A stretch of DNA of 64,000 nt from Buttiauxella selenatireducens (GCF_031432975.1 NZ_CP133838.1:930001-994000); one strand, 5' to 3'; shown: positions 20,038-33,467, numbered from the stretch's first letter. Translations and numbers: made by a program. Notes: generated from the sequence alone by a model not told the origin.

Positions 20038-20302
20038 ATGAAAATTATCACCGCACCAGATTCATACAAAGAGAGCCTTAGCGCTCTCGAGGTGGCGACA
20101 CAAATCGAAGCCGGTTTTCGGGAAGTGTTTCCGAATGCCTGCTATGTGAAGCTGCCCGTTGCTGATGGGGGCGGTTTTCAGCGTGCTGTACCGTATCTGT
20201 ACGCTGGAAGAAGCGCTGGAAAATGCCGGAGATAATCTGCGCATGGCTTCGCGTAACAGTGCGGCGACAATTGCTATCGGGTTGTTCTGTCGGGAGAAAT
20301 AA
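20038..20302 (+). pseudogene. Remnant of a glycerate kinase gene (garK/glxK type) with large internal deletion
   Basis: The first 45 codons ([20 protein letters not shown] ... LPVADGG) are the start of a glycerate 2-kinase. From about 20174 the sequence continues in the +1-shifted frame as [21 protein letters not shown]...SAATIAIGLFCREK and a TAA at 20300, which is the C-terminus of the same family. Intact enzymes have about 380 residues, so roughly 290 codons of the centre are gone and the two ends are out of frame. In the original frame a chimeric ORF stops at 20235. The gene lay directly behind gudD, where a kinase for the glycerate made from glucarate makes sense. A recent deletion is likely since both ends are still clean. 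Confidence 0.88.
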
Positions 20303-20328
20303 GTTTCCCGACAGATAACTTTGCAGTG

Positions 20329-23088
20329 TTAACCAAACATACGTTGCGCTTCTTTTGAAACATTATTCATCTCATCAAGCAGCTCAAAAAGTTCGGGTTC
20401 CAGATCTTCTGGCTTCACGCCATTGCGCAGTTGTTGTTCCAGAATCAGGCATAGGTTTTTCAACCGAGGCACACCGCTGTAGCTACAACTGCCGTGAAGT
20501 TTATGAATGATATCGACCAACTTCTCCGGGTTTTCCCCGACCAGTTGTTCTTCAACGGTGTTGCGAACTTCAGGTAAGAACACCAACAGCATTTGCAGCA
20601 AATCACGCGCCAGATCAGGCTTATTAGCCGCTTGTTGGAGCGCCAGCGACCAATCCAGAGTCTGATTTTGGTTACTGGTTTGCGTTGTCACTTCTATGTT
20701 TAATGGTTGAGCGAGCGCGGTGATGGCACCCGGCTGATACCGTAGCAGCAGGCTATACAGCTTTTTCTCTTCAATAGGTTTGGCAAGATAGTCATTCATA
20801 CCTGCACTCAGCAGCTTCTCTTTTTGCCCCGCCATGGCGTGTGCCGTCACCGCGATAACCGGAGTTTGCTGGTGGTGTGGCATCTGGCGAATAACCTCAC
20901 AGGCGCGGATACCATCCATTTCAGGCATCTGAATATCCATCAGGATGATGTCTATTTGCATCTGTTTCGCCCGCTCAATAGCCTGTAAACCGCTTCCGCA
21001 CAGCTCAACGTTTTGCACATGATCTTCAAGCAATGCGCCAATCAGTTTCAGGTTGGCCGGGTTGTCATCAACGGCCATTACAGTGAGCGGCAGCTTTTTG
21101 TTTTCAACGTTATCGGCCAGTGCGGGATGCGCATTGAAGATGTGTTCAGCCAGCAGTGGCAGCAGACGTGGTGCGGTGACAGGCTTCAATAAACAAGCGG
21201 CAACACCTTCTTTTTTAAGCGATTCCGCATCGATCTGGCAATGGCTTGGCAGCGCCAGAATCAGGCAATCTGTCATCGTGACGGCTTTTGCCAGTTTTGG
21301 ATTTGTAATGGAGAGCGTATCGCGGAACGTGACCGGCATTCCGAGCAACATAATATCGTAGTGCGCTTCGGCGAGGGCCGTGAACGTTGGGCTATACACC
21401 ACTTCAAGCGGCGTATTGGCCAAAATATTGAGCGTGCTTTGCGCAGCGGAAGCATTTTGCTCGATATACGCAATGCGCTTGCCTGCCAGATTCTCAGTCG
21501 AATAACCGTCAAGAACCGCGTTAGGATTCAGATCCAGATTGATGTAGAACCAGAAGGTAGACCCCTGATTTGGCTGGCTATGGAACGAGATATCCCCGCC
21601 CATTTCGCTGACCAATTTCTGGGTGATCACCAGACCCAATCCAGTGCCACCATGACGCCGTGAAATACTGGCATCCGCCTGACGAAATGCCTGGAACAGA
21701 CGCGATTGTTCCTGCTCAGGAATGCCAATGCCGGTATCATGAATCCGCATCTCAACCTGGACTTTGTTGTTGCCTTGCGAACGCTTCTCGACGACCAAAT
21801 CAATATTGCCGCTCTCGGTAAACTTAATCGCATTCCCCACCAGATTGGTTACGACTTGCTGCAAGCGCAGTGGATCGCCAATCACGTTATCCGGAACATC
21901 ATTTTTGATGTTTAACGTCAGCTCCAGCCCTTTGTCATGGGCCGAATGCGCCAGCAACGTCACCACTTCATCGAGCGTATTACGCAGCGGGAAGGGAATG
22001 CTTTCCAGTATCAGTTTGCCTGCTTCCAGTTTAGAGAAGTCCAGCACGTCATTGATAATGGTTAGCAGGTTATTGGCTGAACGTTCAATGGTATACAGAT
22101 GATCGCGCTGCGTGGGGTTCAAATCTGTTTTCAGCGTCAAACGGGTAAATCCAATTACCCCGTTGAGCGGTGTGCGCAGCTCGTGGGACATATTGGCGAG
22201 GAACTCAGACTTAATACGTGCGGCTTCCTGAGCGCGTTTCTTGGCGAGATCCAGCTCAACGTTCTGGATTTCCATCTGTTCAAGTGTTTCGCGCAAGTCA
22301 GACGTCGCCTGGTCAATATTATGCTGCATCTCCTCGTGATAGGCGGTCAACGACATCGCCATCGAATTGATACCGTTTTTCAGCATATCTAATTCACCGA
22401 GCATGAAACCTTCTACGCGGCTATCAAGTTGGCCGCGACGTATCCGGTCGACCGTATTCACCATATTACGGATTGGCCCAGTGACATCGCGCATCAGGCG
22501 ATAGGCGAACAGCATCGCAATGCCGACACAGAACAGCATCATCAACGTTGAGATAAAAATTTCTCGGTATTGCTGCAAACGTACCGATTTTAAGTCGAGC
22601 TCAATCGCGACGTAGCCGAGCGAATTGCCCGCCGGTTTCGCATCGGTCACTTCTGACTCGTCCGGGGAATAGCTCTCGGAAATAATCGGGGTACGCAGAA
22701 TTATCGAATCGCCATGCCGCGTAATGCTTAAGCTGTGCGGCGGTTTTTCATTGTTTGGTAACTTCAAGGCTGAAGCATTGAGCTGATAATTGGAGGTGAC
22801 AAACAGCTTGTTGTTCTCATCAAATACCGAAATCGCCCGCACAATATCGGAATGGCGGCGGTGTAACACGCTGACCAACTGGCGTATGGACTCACGACTG
22901 TGAAAACTCATGCCATATTCGCTGGCGACTGCCAGCGGTTCGATAATGTTGGTACCCGAGTCTTCGAGCTGACGCTGCAGGTCGTTGTAACGATGAACGA
23001 CAAAAAAGATACTGAGCAATAAACCGATCATTAATGTCGGTGCCAGAATCAGGATCATCATGCGTGCACGCAGGCTGTAGTTGGTCAT
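20329..23088 (-). CDS. barA: BarA, tripartite hybrid sensor histidine kinase
   Basis: 919-residue inner-membrane sensor kinase phosphorylating UvrY, which drives csrB/csrC. Domain order as seen: TM1 near the N-terminus ([20 protein letters not shown]), periplasmic sensor, TM2 around residue 170-190, HAMP ([20 protein letters not shown]), coiled coil, HisKA with the phospho-His in [12 protein letters not shown], HATPase ([26 protein letters not shown]), receiver with phospho-Asp in [13 protein letters not shown], and C-terminal HPt with His in [12 protein letters not shown]. An ATG 21 codons upstream would overlap rlmD; 23088 gives [11 protein letters not shown], the E. coli start. Divergent from rlmD. 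Its target csrB is in this window. Confidence 0.96.
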   Translation of the reverse strand: MTNYSLRARMMILILAPTLMIGLLLSIFFVVHRYNDLQRQLEDSGTNIIEPLAVASEYGMSFHSRESIRQLVSVLHRRHSDIVRAISVFDENNKLFVTSNYQLNASALKLPNNEKPPHSLSITRHGDSIILRTPIISESYSPDESEVTDAKPAGNSLGYVAIELDLKSVRLQQYREIFISTLMMLFCVGIAMLFAYRLMRDVTGPIRNMVNTVDRIRRGQLDSRVEGFMLGELDMLKNGINSMAMSLTAYHEEMQHNIDQATSDLRETLEQMEIQNVELDLAKKRAQEAARIKSEFLANMSHELRTPLNGVIGFTRLTLKTDLNPTQRDHLYTIERSANNLLTIINDVLDFSKLEAGKLILESIPFPLRNTLDEVVTLLAHSAHDKGLELTLNIKNDVPDNVIGDPLRLQQVVTNLVGNAIKFTESGNIDLVVEKRSQGNNKVQVEMRIHDTGIGIPEQEQSRLFQAFRQADASISRRHGGTGLGLVITQKLVSEMGGDISFHSQPNQGSTFWFYINLDLNPNAVLDGYSTENLAGKRIAYIEQNASAAQSTLNILANTPLEVVYSPTFTALAEAHYDIMLLGMPVTFRDTLSITNPKLAKAVTMTDCLILALPSHCQIDAESLKKEGVAACLLKPVTAPRLLPLLAEHIFNAHPALADNVENKKLPLTVMAVDDNPANLKLIGALLEDHVQNVELCGSGLQAIERAKQMQIDIILMDIQMPEMDGIRACEVIRQMPHHQQTPVIAVTAHAMAGQKEKLLSAGMNDYLAKPIEEKKLYSLLLRYQPGAITALAQPLNIEVTTQTSNQNQTLDWSLALQQAANKPDLARDLLQMLLVFLPEVRNTVEEQLVGENPEKLVDIIHKLHGSCSYSGVPRLKNLCLILEQQLRNGVKPEDLEPELFELLDEMNNVSKEAQRMFG

Positions 23089-23149
23089 GGGGTTCCGATA
23101 TGGGACAATTGAAGCAATAGTTAATATTTTTGAGAGAGCACTCTGGCTC

Positions 23150-24463
23150 ATGGCGCAATTCTACTCTGCAAAGCGACGGGTTACGACTCGTCAAATCATA
23201 ACCGTGAACGTTAATGACCTTGATCCGTTTGGTCAGGGCGTCGCACGCCATAACGGTAAAGCGCTTTTTATCCAGGACGCACTGCCTGGTGAACACGTTG
23301 ACGTCACGATTACCGAGGACAAACGCAACTTTGCCCAGGCTCGAGTGAAACGACGTTTAAATGATAGCCCGCAGCGTGTGGCTCCGCGTTGTCCACATTA
23401 TGGCGTTTGCGGGGGCTGCCAACAGCAACATGCCAGCATCGAATTGCAGCAGCAAGCAAAATCCCGTGCGCTGGCTCGCATGATGGGCACGCGTGAGGCT
23501 CCTGCGGTGGTGGACGAAATCATTTCTGGTTCGCCATGGGGTTATCGTCGCCGGGCACGTTTAGGGTTGAATTATCTCCCTAAGACACAGACCTTACAGA
23601 TGGGTTTTCGCAAATCTCACGACAGCGAACTGGTCAATATTCACCACTGCCCGGTTTTGGCGCCTCAACTTGAGGCATTGCTGGAACCTTTGCGCCAATG
23701 TCTTTCTGAATTAAAAGCCGTTCGTCGTTTAGGTCATGTTGAACTGGTACTGGCAGATAATGGCCCGCTGATGGTGTTGCGCCATTTAGATGCTCTTCAT
23801 GACGACGATAGGCAAAAACTGGAACGCTTTTCGCATTCTACAGGCGTCGCGCTGTATTTAGCCCCGGACAGTGAGACACTCACGGCAGTGGGTGGAGATG
23901 AGCCCTGCTATCACTCAGACGGGCTACGCTTAACGTTCAGTCCGCGCGATTTCATTCAGGTGAATGACGGCGTGAATCAGCAAATGGTCGCGCGTGCCAT
24001 TGAGTGGCTGGATATCCAGCCAACGGATCGCGTGCTGGATCTATTCTGCGGAATGGGAAACTTTACGCTCCCACTGGCAACGCGCGCTGAAAGTGTCGTT
24101 GGGGTGGAAGGCGTTGCTGCGCTGGTGGCGAAAGGTGAATATAATGCAGGGTATAATTTGCTGAAAAACGTCACATTCTTTCATGAGAACCTGGAAGAGG
24201 ATGTGACTCGCCAACCCTGGGCTGCCCAAGGGTTTGACAAAATATTGCTCGACCCCGCACGAGCGGGTGCGCCGGGTGTTATGCAACATGTGATTACGCT
24301 TGCTCCAAAGCGAGTGGTCTATGTTTCATGCAACCCAACAACGCTTGCCCGTGATAGCGAGGCATTGTTGGCTGCGGGTTACCAGATTCAGCGGCTAGCA
24401 ATGCTCGATATGTTTCCCCACACTGGGCACCTTGAGTCAATGGCGCTCTTTGAGCGCGTTTAA
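23150..24463 (+). CDS. rlmD: RlmD, 23S rRNA m5U1939 methyltransferase
   Basis: 437-residue TrmA/RumA-type enzyme. N-terminal TRAM domain ([19 protein letters not shown]), then the [4Fe-4S] cysteines in [15 protein letters not shown], and the Rossmann SAM domain with [14 protein letters not shown] and VEGVAALV. The catalytic cysteine is in [13 protein letters not shown] and the base in [10 protein letters not shown]. The start at 23150 ([10 protein letters not shown]) matches E. coli; the frame is open further upstream into the barA start but lacks similarity there. Followed by an ERIC element and relA. Confidence 0.95.
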   Translation: MAQFYSAKRRVTTRQIITVNVNDLDPFGQGVARHNGKALFIQDALPGEHVDVTITEDKRNFAQARVKRRLNDSPQRVAPRCPHYGVCGGCQQQHASIELQQQAKSRALARMMGTREAPAVVDEIISGSPWGYRRRARLGLNYLPKTQTLQMGFRKSHDSELVNIHHCPVLAPQLEALLEPLRQCLSELKAVRRLGHVELVLADNGPLMVLRHLDALHDDDRQKLERFSHSTGVALYLAPDSETLTAVGGDEPCYHSDGLRLTFSPRDFIQVNDGVNQQMVARAIEWLDIQPTDRVLDLFCGMGNFTLPLATRAESVVGVEGVAALVAKGEYNAGYNLLKNVTFFHENLEEDVTRQPWAAQGFDKILLDPARAGAPGVMQHVITLAPKRVVYVSCNPTTLARDSEALLAAGYQIQRLAMLDMFPHTGHLESMALFERV

Positions 24464-24493
24464 GTGGTTAGCTCAGACCGGGTGATTTGATTA

Positions 24494-24573
24494 ATACCCA
24501 ATAGATTTCAAGAGGCAGGAAGGCGGCAAACGAGAGCAGCCAACGCATCTGCGTCTTGAAAGATGAAGGGTAT
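24494..24573. repeat. Shortened ERIC element between rlmD and relA
   Basis: 80 bp from ATACCCAATAGATTTCAAG to CTTGAAAGATGAAGGGTAT, including the GGAAGGCGGCAA and GCAGCCAACGCATCTGCG arms but not the ERIC centre. The relA ribosome site (CAGGAGA) follows immediately. Confidence 0.8.
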
Positions 24574-24586
24574 ACAGGAGAGAACA

Positions 24587-26815
24587 ATGGTTGCGGTAAG
24601 AAGTGCACATCTCAATAAAGCTGGCGAATTTGCGCCCGATAGATGGATTGCTAGCCTCGGGATCACCAACCAGCAGTCATGTGAACGCTTAGCCGAAACC
24701 TGGCGGTATTGCGAGCAACAGACCAAAGGGCATCCAGACGCTGAACTGCTGTTGTGGCGCGGCGTCGAAATGGTGGAAATCCTGTCGATGCTGAGTATGG
24801 ACAACGATACCCTGCGAGCCGCATTACTGTTCCCTCTTGCCGATGCGGGTGTGGTCACCGAAGAGGTGATGCGCGAAAGCATTGATAGCCAGGTCGTCAC
24901 GCTGATTCACGGTGTGCGCGACATGGCAGCAATCCGCCAGCTTAAAGCCGCGCATACCGATTCAGTCTCTGCTGAACAGGTCGATAACGTTCGTCGCATG
25001 TTGTTGGCGATGGTCGATGATTTCCGCTGCGTGGTGATCAAACTTGCAGAGCGCATCGCTCATTTGCGAGAAGTGAAAGACGCGCCGGAAGACGAACGCG
25101 TTCTGGCGGCAAAAGAGTGTACCAATATCTACGCGCCGCTCGCCAACCGTCTGGGTATTGGCCAGCTAAAATGGGAGCTGGAAGATTACTGCTTCCGCTA
25201 CCTGCATCCTGCCGAATACAAACGCATCGCAAAATTGCTGCATGAGCGTCGTATCGACCGTGAGCATTACATCGACGAGTTTGTCAGTGCGCTGCGCAAA
25301 TCGATGAAAGAAGAGGGTGTGAAGGCTGAAGTGTATGGTCGCCCGAAACACATCTATAGCATCTGGCGCAAGATGCAGAAAAAATCCCTCGCCTTTGATG
25401 AGCTGTTTGATGTGCGTGCGGTGCGTGTTGTGGCAGAACGCTTGCAGGATTGCTACGCGGCACTTGGCATCGTACACACGCATTATCGCCATATGCCTGA
25501 CGAGTTTGATGATTACGTTGCCAACCCGAAACCCAACGGTTATCAGTCGATTCATACCGTGGTGCTGGGGCCAAACGGCAAAACGATCGAAATTCAGATT
25601 CGTACTAAGCAGATGCACGAAGAGTCAGAGCTGGGAGTCGCCGCCCACTGGAAATATAAAGAAGGCAATGCGAAGAGCGGCAGTTCAGGCCACGAAGATC
25701 GTATCGCGTGGCTGCGTAAGCTGATCGCCTGGCAAGAAGAAATGGCTGATTCTGGCGAATTGTTAGATGAAGTCCGCAGTCAGGTCTTCGACGACCGCGT
25801 GTATGTGTTTACCCCAAAAGGCGATGTGGTGGACTTGCCAGCAGGCTCCACGCCGCTCGACTTTGCCTACCACATTCACAGCGATGTTGGGCACCGTTGT
25901 ATCGGCGCAAAAATCGGTGGGCGTATTGTGCCGTTCACCTATCAGTTGCAAATGGGCGATCAGATTGAAGTTATCACCCAGAAACAGCCGAACCCGAGCC
26001 GTGACTGGCTGAACCCAAACCTGGGCTACATCACCACAAGCCGTGGGCGCGCCAAAATTCACAACTGGTTCCGTAAACAGGACCGCGACAAGAATATTCT
26101 GGCGGGGCGTCAAATCCTTGATGATGAAATTGAGCATTTGGGTATCAGCCTGAAAGAGGCTGAAAAGTCGCTGCTGCCACGTTATAACTTCAATGAAGTT
26201 GAAGAGTTACTGGCGGCAATTGGCGGCGGAGATATTCGTCTTAACCAGATGAGTAACTACCTGCAAGCGCAGTTTAACAAGCCGACTGCGGCAGAACAGG
26301 ATGAGCAAGCGCTTCGCCAACTGAAGCAAAAAACGCACGCGCCGCAATCGCGTAGCAAAGACAATGGTCGCGTCGTGGTGGAAGGGGTTGGCAATCTGAT
26401 GCACCACATTGCGCGATGCTGCCAACCAATTCCGGGCGACGAGATTGTCGGTTTCATCACTCAAGGGCGTGGGATTTCTATTCACCGTGCTGACTGCGAT
26501 CAGCTTGCGGAGCTGCAATCACATGCGCCTGAACGTATCGTTGATGCCGTGTGGGGCGAAAGCTATTCCAGTGGCTATTCGCTGGTGGTGCGTGTGACAG
26601 CCAATGACCGTAGCGGTTTATTGCGTGACATCACGACTATTCTAGCGAACGAAAAGGTCAACGTGCTGGGGGTTGCGAGTCGTAGTGATACTAAGCAGCA
26701 GTTGGCGACGATTGATATGAATATCGAAATCTACAACCTTCAGGTGCTGGGCCGCGTGCTGGGCAAATTGAATCAGGTGCCGGATATAATCGATGCGAAG
26801 CGATTACACGGTTAG
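24587..26815 (+). CDS. relA: RelA, ribosome-dependent (p)ppGpp synthetase
   Basis: 742-residue stringent-response synthetase making pppGpp from GTP and ATP on ribosomes with uncharged tRNA. Order: pseudo-hydrolase N-domain lacking the HD pair (ALLFPLADAG), synthetase domain (EVYGRPKHIYSIWRKMQ, FDELFDVRAVRV, NPKPNGYQSIHT), TGS domain (DDRVYVFTPKGDVVDLP), helical, zinc-finger domain (ARCCQPIPGDEIVGF, IHRADC) and C-terminal ACT/RRM. An ATG eight codons upstream is in frame, but the ATG at 24587 follows AGGAGAG and matches E. coli MVAVRSAH. mazEF, which follows relA in E. coli, is absent; a 58-bp tandem repeat array lies there instead. Confidence 0.97.
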   Translation: MVAVRSAHLNKAGEFAPDRWIASLGITNQQSCERLAETWRYCEQQTKGHPDAELLLWRGVEMVEILSMLSMDNDTLRAALLFPLADAGVVTEEVMRESIDSQVVTLIHGVRDMAAIRQLKAAHTDSVSAEQVDNVRRMLLAMVDDFRCVVIKLAERIAHLREVKDAPEDERVLAAKECTNIYAPLANRLGIGQLKWELEDYCFRYLHPAEYKRIAKLLHERRIDREHYIDEFVSALRKSMKEEGVKAEVYGRPKHIYSIWRKMQKKSLAFDELFDVRAVRVVAERLQDCYAALGIVHTHYRHMPDEFDDYVANPKPNGYQSIHTVVLGPNGKTIEIQIRTKQMHEESELGVAAHWKYKEGNAKSGSSGHEDRIAWLRKLIAWQEEMADSGELLDEVRSQVFDDRVYVFTPKGDVVDLPAGSTPLDFAYHIHSDVGHRCIGAKIGGRIVPFTYQLQMGDQIEVITQKQPNPSRDWLNPNLGYITTSRGRAKIHNWFRKQDRDKNILAGRQILDDEIEHLGISLKEAEKSLLPRYNFNEVEELLAAIGGGDIRLNQMSNYLQAQFNKPTAAEQDEQALRQLKQKTHAPQSRSKDNGRVVVEGVGNLMHHIARCCQPIPGDEIVGFITQGRGISIHRADCDQLAELQSHAPERIVDAVWGESYSSGYSLVVRVTANDRSGLLRDITTILANEKVNVLGVASRSDTKQQLATIDMNIEIYNLQVLGRVLGKLNQVPDIIDAKRLHG

Positions 26816-26821
26816 TTGATT

Positions 26822-27043
26822 ACCCCTCACCCCGACCCTCTCCCTAAAAGGGTGAGGGGGAAAACCGAAGTTCACCTTGAACCCGATCAATCCCTCTCTC
26901 CCTAAAAGGGTGAGGGGGAAAACTGAAATTCGCTTTGAACTCGATCAATCCCCTTTATCCTAAAAGGGTGAGGGGGAAAACCGAAGTTCACCTTGAACCC
27001 GATCAATCCCCTCTCCCTCAGGGAGAGGGTCAGGGTGAGGGGA
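26822..27043. repeat. Tandem REP-like array between relA and mazG
   Basis: Starts CCCTCACCCCGACCCTCTCC and ends CTCCCTCAGGGAGAGGGTCA...GTGAGGGG, so the ends pair like the other REP-like copies. Between them a 58-bp unit (TAAAAGGGTGAGGGGGAAAA followed by CCGAAGTTCACCTTGAACCC and GATCAATCCC) is repeated three times (TAAAAG at 26845, 26903, 26961) with few differences. It occupies the place of mazEF in E. coli. Confidence 0.88.
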
Positions 27044-27064
27044 AAAATTCTACAAGGATTTAAT

Positions 27065-27856
27065 ATGGACCAAATTACCCGCCTTCTGGGCATCATGAAG
27101 CGCCTGCGTGACCCGGAAACAGGTTGCCCATGGGATAAAGAGCAAACCTTCGCGACCATCGCTCCCTATACCCTGGAAGAGACTTACGAAGTGCTTGATG
27201 CCATCAACCGTGAAGATTTTGATGATTTGCGCGGTGAACTGGGAGATTTACTGTTCCAGGTCGTGTTTTACGCACAGATGGCTCAGGAAGAAGAGCGCTT
27301 TAATTTCGACGATATCTGCGAAGCGATAAGCGACAAACTTGAACGTCGTCACCCGCATATCTTTGGCGATGCTACTGCTGAAAACAGCACCGAAGTCCTG
27401 GCTCGTTGGGAACAAATCAAGAGCGATGAACGTGCTGAAAAAGCTCAGCATTCCGCAATTGATGATATTCCTCATGCTTTGCCTGCTTTAATGCGTGCGC
27501 ACAAAATCCAGAAACGTTGTTCAGCGGTTGGTTTCGATTGGACGACGCTGGGCCCCGTGTTAGACAAAGTCTACGAAGAGATCGACGAAGTGATGTTTGA
27601 AGCTAAACAGGTCGTTGTTGACGAGGCGAGACTGGAAGAAGAAGTCGGCGATTTATTGTTCGCCACCGTTAATCTTGCACGCCATTTAGGCACGAAAGCT
27701 GAGACAGCATTGCAAAAAGCTAACTTGAAATTCGAGCGCCGTTTCCGCGAAGTGGAACAAATTATTGCCGCGCAAGGGTTGAAAATGGAGCAAGCCACAC
27801 TCGATCAGATGGAAAATGCCTGGCAACAAGTTAAACGCAAGGATTCTGATATCTAA
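27065..27856 (+). CDS. mazG: MazG, nucleoside triphosphate pyrophosphohydrolase
   Basis: 263 residues, the E. coli length. Hydrolyses NTPs/dNTPs to monophosphates and PPi. Two tandem MazG domains: the first with EETYEVLDAINREDFDDLRG and ELGDLLFQ, the second with EEIDEVMFEAKQ and EEEVGDLLFATVNLARH (EXXE...EXXD magnesium motifs). The frame is open upstream into the repeat array (from 26993), but the ATG at 27065 follows ACAAGGAT and gives the family start MDQITRLLGIM. Its usual partners mazE and mazF are not present upstream. Confidence 0.95.
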   Translation: MDQITRLLGIMKRLRDPETGCPWDKEQTFATIAPYTLEETYEVLDAINREDFDDLRGELGDLLFQVVFYAQMAQEEERFNFDDICEAISDKLERRHPHIFGDATAENSTEVLARWEQIKSDERAEKAQHSAIDDIPHALPALMRAHKIQKRCSAVGFDWTTLGPVLDKVYEEIDEVMFEAKQVVVDEARLEEEVGDLLFATVNLARHLGTKAETALQKANLKFERRFREVEQIIAAQGLKMEQATLDQMENAWQQVKRKDSDI

Positions 27857-27952
27857 CGTGTTTTTTGGATCAGGTGCACGTTATGGCAATTTCAATTTAA
27901 CAAGCGCTTGATTTACGTCAAAAACATTTATGCCAAACGGGCTATTTTCAGT

Positions 27953-27978
27953 GCCCTGACAAAGTGCGAGGTCAGGGC
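27953..27978 (+). terminator. Hairpin between mazG and pyrG
   Basis: GCCCTGAC, 10-base loop, GTCAGGGC, followed by only three T residues. May terminate mazG weakly or protect its 3' end; it lies just before the pyrG promoter. Confidence 0.45.
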
Positions 27979-27998
27979 TTTGCAGACAGAATGAAAGT

Positions 27999-28027
27999 TT
28001 GTGACGCCGATACTGTTCGGGTATACT
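27999..28027 (+). promoter_or_regulatory. Sigma-70 promoter of pyrG
   Basis: TTGTGA, 17-base spacer, TATACT, about 55 bp before the pyrG start codon. Confidence 0.65.
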
Positions 28028-28066
28028 ACTTTCCCGTCCTGGTACTTCCATCGTCTTTAAACCTAA

Positions 28067-29722
<1,656 letters not shown>

Positions 29723-29734
29723 GCAGAAAGTTAG

Positions 29735-31111
<1,377 letters not shown>

Positions 31112-31135
31112 TTCGTTACTGCTTTAAATTCTTAC

Positions 31136-31163
31136 AAAAAACCCGCTTCGGCGGGTTTTTTTA
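31136..31163 (+). terminator. Intrinsic terminator of eno
   Basis: AAAAACCCGC, loop TTCG, GCGGGT followed by a T-run. Confidence 0.95.
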
Positions 31164-31281
31164 TTTCTATTTTTGTCGGCCCCTGAACAATTTACGTATC
31201 CGCTAAAGGGTAGAGTTTGCAGATTCCTCCCCTGTCGACCAGGCTTACGGGGACTTTTCACTCACAGGTCAGGAGACCGAC

Positions 31282-32298
31282 ATGAAAGCAGCAGTTGTGA
31301 ATAAAGACCACTCTGTAGGGATCATTGATAAACCCGTTCGCGCCCTTAAACACGGCGAAGCATTGCTGACGATGGAATGTTGTGGCGTATGCCATACCGA
31401 TTTGCATGTAAAAAATGGAGATTTTGGTGACGTTACAGGCATTACGCTGGGGCATGAAGGCATTGGCGTAGTGAAGACGGTTGGCCCTGGCGTGACGTCC
31501 CTGAAAGTGGGGGATCGCGCAAGCGTTGCCTGGTTCTTCCGTGGATGCGGAAACTGTGAATACTGTAACACCGGCAACGAGACTCTGTGTCGCAGCGTCA
31601 CTAACGCGGGTTATACCGCCGATGGTGGTATGGCTGAGGAGTGCATCGTTGTTGCTGATTATGCGGTAAAAGTACCTGATGGCCTCGAGTCTGCTGCTGC
31701 CAGTAGCGTGACTTGTGCGGGCGTGACAACATACAAAGCGGTAAAAGTCTCGCACATTAAACCGGGCCAGTGGATTGCGATTTACGGCTTGGGCGGCCTT
31801 GGCAACCTCGCGTTGCAATACGCGAAAAATGTCTTTAATGCCAAAGTGATTGCCATCGACGTGAATGATGCTCAGCTGGAATTCGCCAAAGAGTGTGGGG
31901 CGGATTTAGTCATCAACTCACGCAATGAAGATGCAGCCAAAGTCATCCAGGAGAAAGTGGGTGGCGCGCATGCGGCGGTCGTGACTGCTGTGGCGAAAGC
32001 GGCGTTTAACTCAGCGGTAGACGCCGTTCGTGCCGGTGCACGTATTGTTGCTGTGGGTCTGCCATCTGAGTCCATGAGCCTGAATATTCCGCGTCTGGTA
32101 CTCGATGGTATCGAAGTGGTGGGTTCATTAGTGGGAACGCGTCATGATTTAGCTGAAGCCTTCCAGTTTGCTGCTGAAGGGAAAGTGGTGCCTAAAGTCA
32201 CAATGCGCCCACTTGAAGATATCAATGCTATTTTCAAAGAAATGGAAGACGGTAAAATCAAAGGCCGCATGGTAATTGATTTTAAAACCAAGAAGTAA
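31282..32298 (+). CDS. adhP: AdhP, zinc-dependent alcohol dehydrogenase
   Basis: 338-residue medium-chain NAD-dependent alcohol dehydrogenase, propanol/ethanol-preferring AdhP type (336 residues in E. coli). Catalytic zinc ligands in [10 protein letters not shown] and GHEGIGVV, structural zinc cysteines in [16 protein letters not shown], Rossmann loop [15 protein letters not shown]. Own ribosome site (TCAGGAGACCGAC). In E. coli adhP is elsewhere on the chromosome; beside eno it begins an accessory block that ends before queE. Confidence 0.93.
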   Translation: MKAAVVNKDHSVGIIDKPVRALKHGEALLTMECCGVCHTDLHVKNGDFGDVTGITLGHEGIGVVKTVGPGVTSLKVGDRASVAWFFRGCGNCEYCNTGNETLCRSVTNAGYTADGGMAEECIVVADYAVKVPDGLESAAASSVTCAGVTTYKAVKVSHIKPGQWIAIYGLGGLGNLALQYAKNVFNAKVIAIDVNDAQLEFAKECGADLVINSRNEDAAKVIQEKVGGAHAAVVTAVAKAAFNSAVDAVRAGARIVAVGLPSESMSLNIPRLVLDGIEVVGSLVGTRHDLAEAFQFAAEGKVVPKVTMRPLEDINAIFKEMEDGKIKGRMVIDFKTKK

Positions 32299-32315
32299 GC
32301 TTAGCGATTAACTAA

Positions 32316-32341
32316 AAATGGCCGGGATATCCCGGCCATTT
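32316..32341. terminator. Bidirectional hairpin between adhP and the M20 peptidase
   Basis: AAATGGCCGGGATATCCCGG followed by CCATTT, a 26-bp perfect palindrome between convergent genes, with short T/A runs. Confidence 0.75.
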
Positions 32342-32345
32342 GCGT

Positions 32346-33458
32346 TTATAGCGACTGAATCACCCGTTTGAGTAAGCGAATTCTTGGCTCAATGCTGTCC
32401 AGTTCCAGATACTCAGACGCACTGTGGAAACCAGCCCCTATTGGCCCAAAACCGTCCAGAGAAGGGATCCCCAACGCTGCGGTATGGTTCGCATCGGAAC
32501 CGCCGCCGACGGACTTCCAGCGCACGTCGATACCTTCTGCGGCCCCCGCTTGTTCAACCAGTTGCATGAGTTGTTCTGTTTCGGCAGAGGGCGTCATGGC
32601 TGGTTTTTGAGACTGCAATTGAACGAGGGTTTTCACTTCTCGCTCGAACTCGCGTTTGCCGAATGCCTCAATTGCCGCATGTACGCGCGCATATTCATCG
32701 TTATCCTGGAAGCGGACATCAACAATCATCTCCGCATGGTCAGGCACGATATTTGGCACTACGCCTCCGGAAATGACACCTGTATTGATGGTGGTTCCTT
32801 TGGTGATATCCGCCAGATCACTGATTTCCAGAACGGCACGCGCCAATGCTTTAATAGCGGAGCGGCCTGATTCAGGGTCATTACCGGCATGCGCCGCGAC
32901 GCCTTTAAACGTCAGTTTATAGCCAGCAATCCCTTTACGCGCTTTCACTAAAGACCCGTCAGCCCTTGCAGCTTCACAGACCAGCACACAGCGGCTACGT
33001 TTTGCCAGTTCGCCAATCCAGTGATGAGAGTGCACCGAACCGGTTTCCTCATCAGGATTCATGGCGACACCAATGGACAGCCGTTGCAGTGTGGCTTTAT
33101 CCATTCCACGTAGCGCCCAAAGAATATTGAGCAAGCCGCTTTTCATATCTGACACACCGGGGCCAAAGGCTCGATTTCCCTCAATACTGAACGGACGCTC
33201 TGCAACGGTTCCCTCTGGGAACACGGTATCCATATGGCCGACAAGCAGCACATCGTATTGAGTGGCATCCGGCTTGTTGGTGGCAAACAGGCCCGGACCG
33301 ACTTTATCGCCCAGAGGAATGCTGTCACACTGCCAACCTTCGGCCTCGTACCATTGCTGAAAAATCTGGCTTACCTGAGCCACACCATCAATCGTTGCCG
33401 TTCCACAGTCGATATTAACGACCTTCTTTAGCTCTTGAAGGTACTGTTTTAATTCCAT
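32346..33458 (-). CDS. M20 family metallopeptidase, carboxypeptidase G2-like
   Basis: 370-residue cytoplasmic (no signal peptide) zinc hydrolase of the M20 family, closest in layout to glutamate carboxypeptidase/CPG2. Metal and catalytic positions: LLVGHMDTVFP (His and catalytic Asp), GPGVSDMKSGL (bridging Asp), NPDEETGS (general base Glu and metal Glu), and GAGFHSASEYL (last His). A dimerisation domain runs from about residue 175 to 285. Third gene of yjiH-yjiG-peptidase; in E. coli the same membrane pair is followed by the isoaspartyl dipeptidase iadA. Substrate unknown; a dipeptide or N-acyl amino acid brought in by YjiHG is likely. Confidence 0.85.
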   Translation of the reverse strand: MELKQYLQELKKVVNIDCGTATIDGVAQVSQIFQQWYEAEGWQCDSIPLGDKVGPGLFATNKPDATQYDVLLVGHMDTVFPEGTVAERPFSIEGNRAFGPGVSDMKSGLLNILWALRGMDKATLQRLSIGVAMNPDEETGSVHSHHWIGELAKRSRCVLVCEAARADGSLVKARKGIAGYKLTFKGVAAHAGNDPESGRSAIKALARAVLEISDLADITKGTTINTGVISGGVVPNIVPDHAEMIVDVRFQDNDEYARVHAAIEAFGKREFEREVKTLVQLQSQKPAMTPSAETEQLMQLVEQAGAAEGIDVRWKSVGGGSDANHTAALGIPSLDGFGPIGAGFHSASEYLELDSIEPRIRLLKRVIQSL

Positions 33459-33467
33459 GGTTAACTC

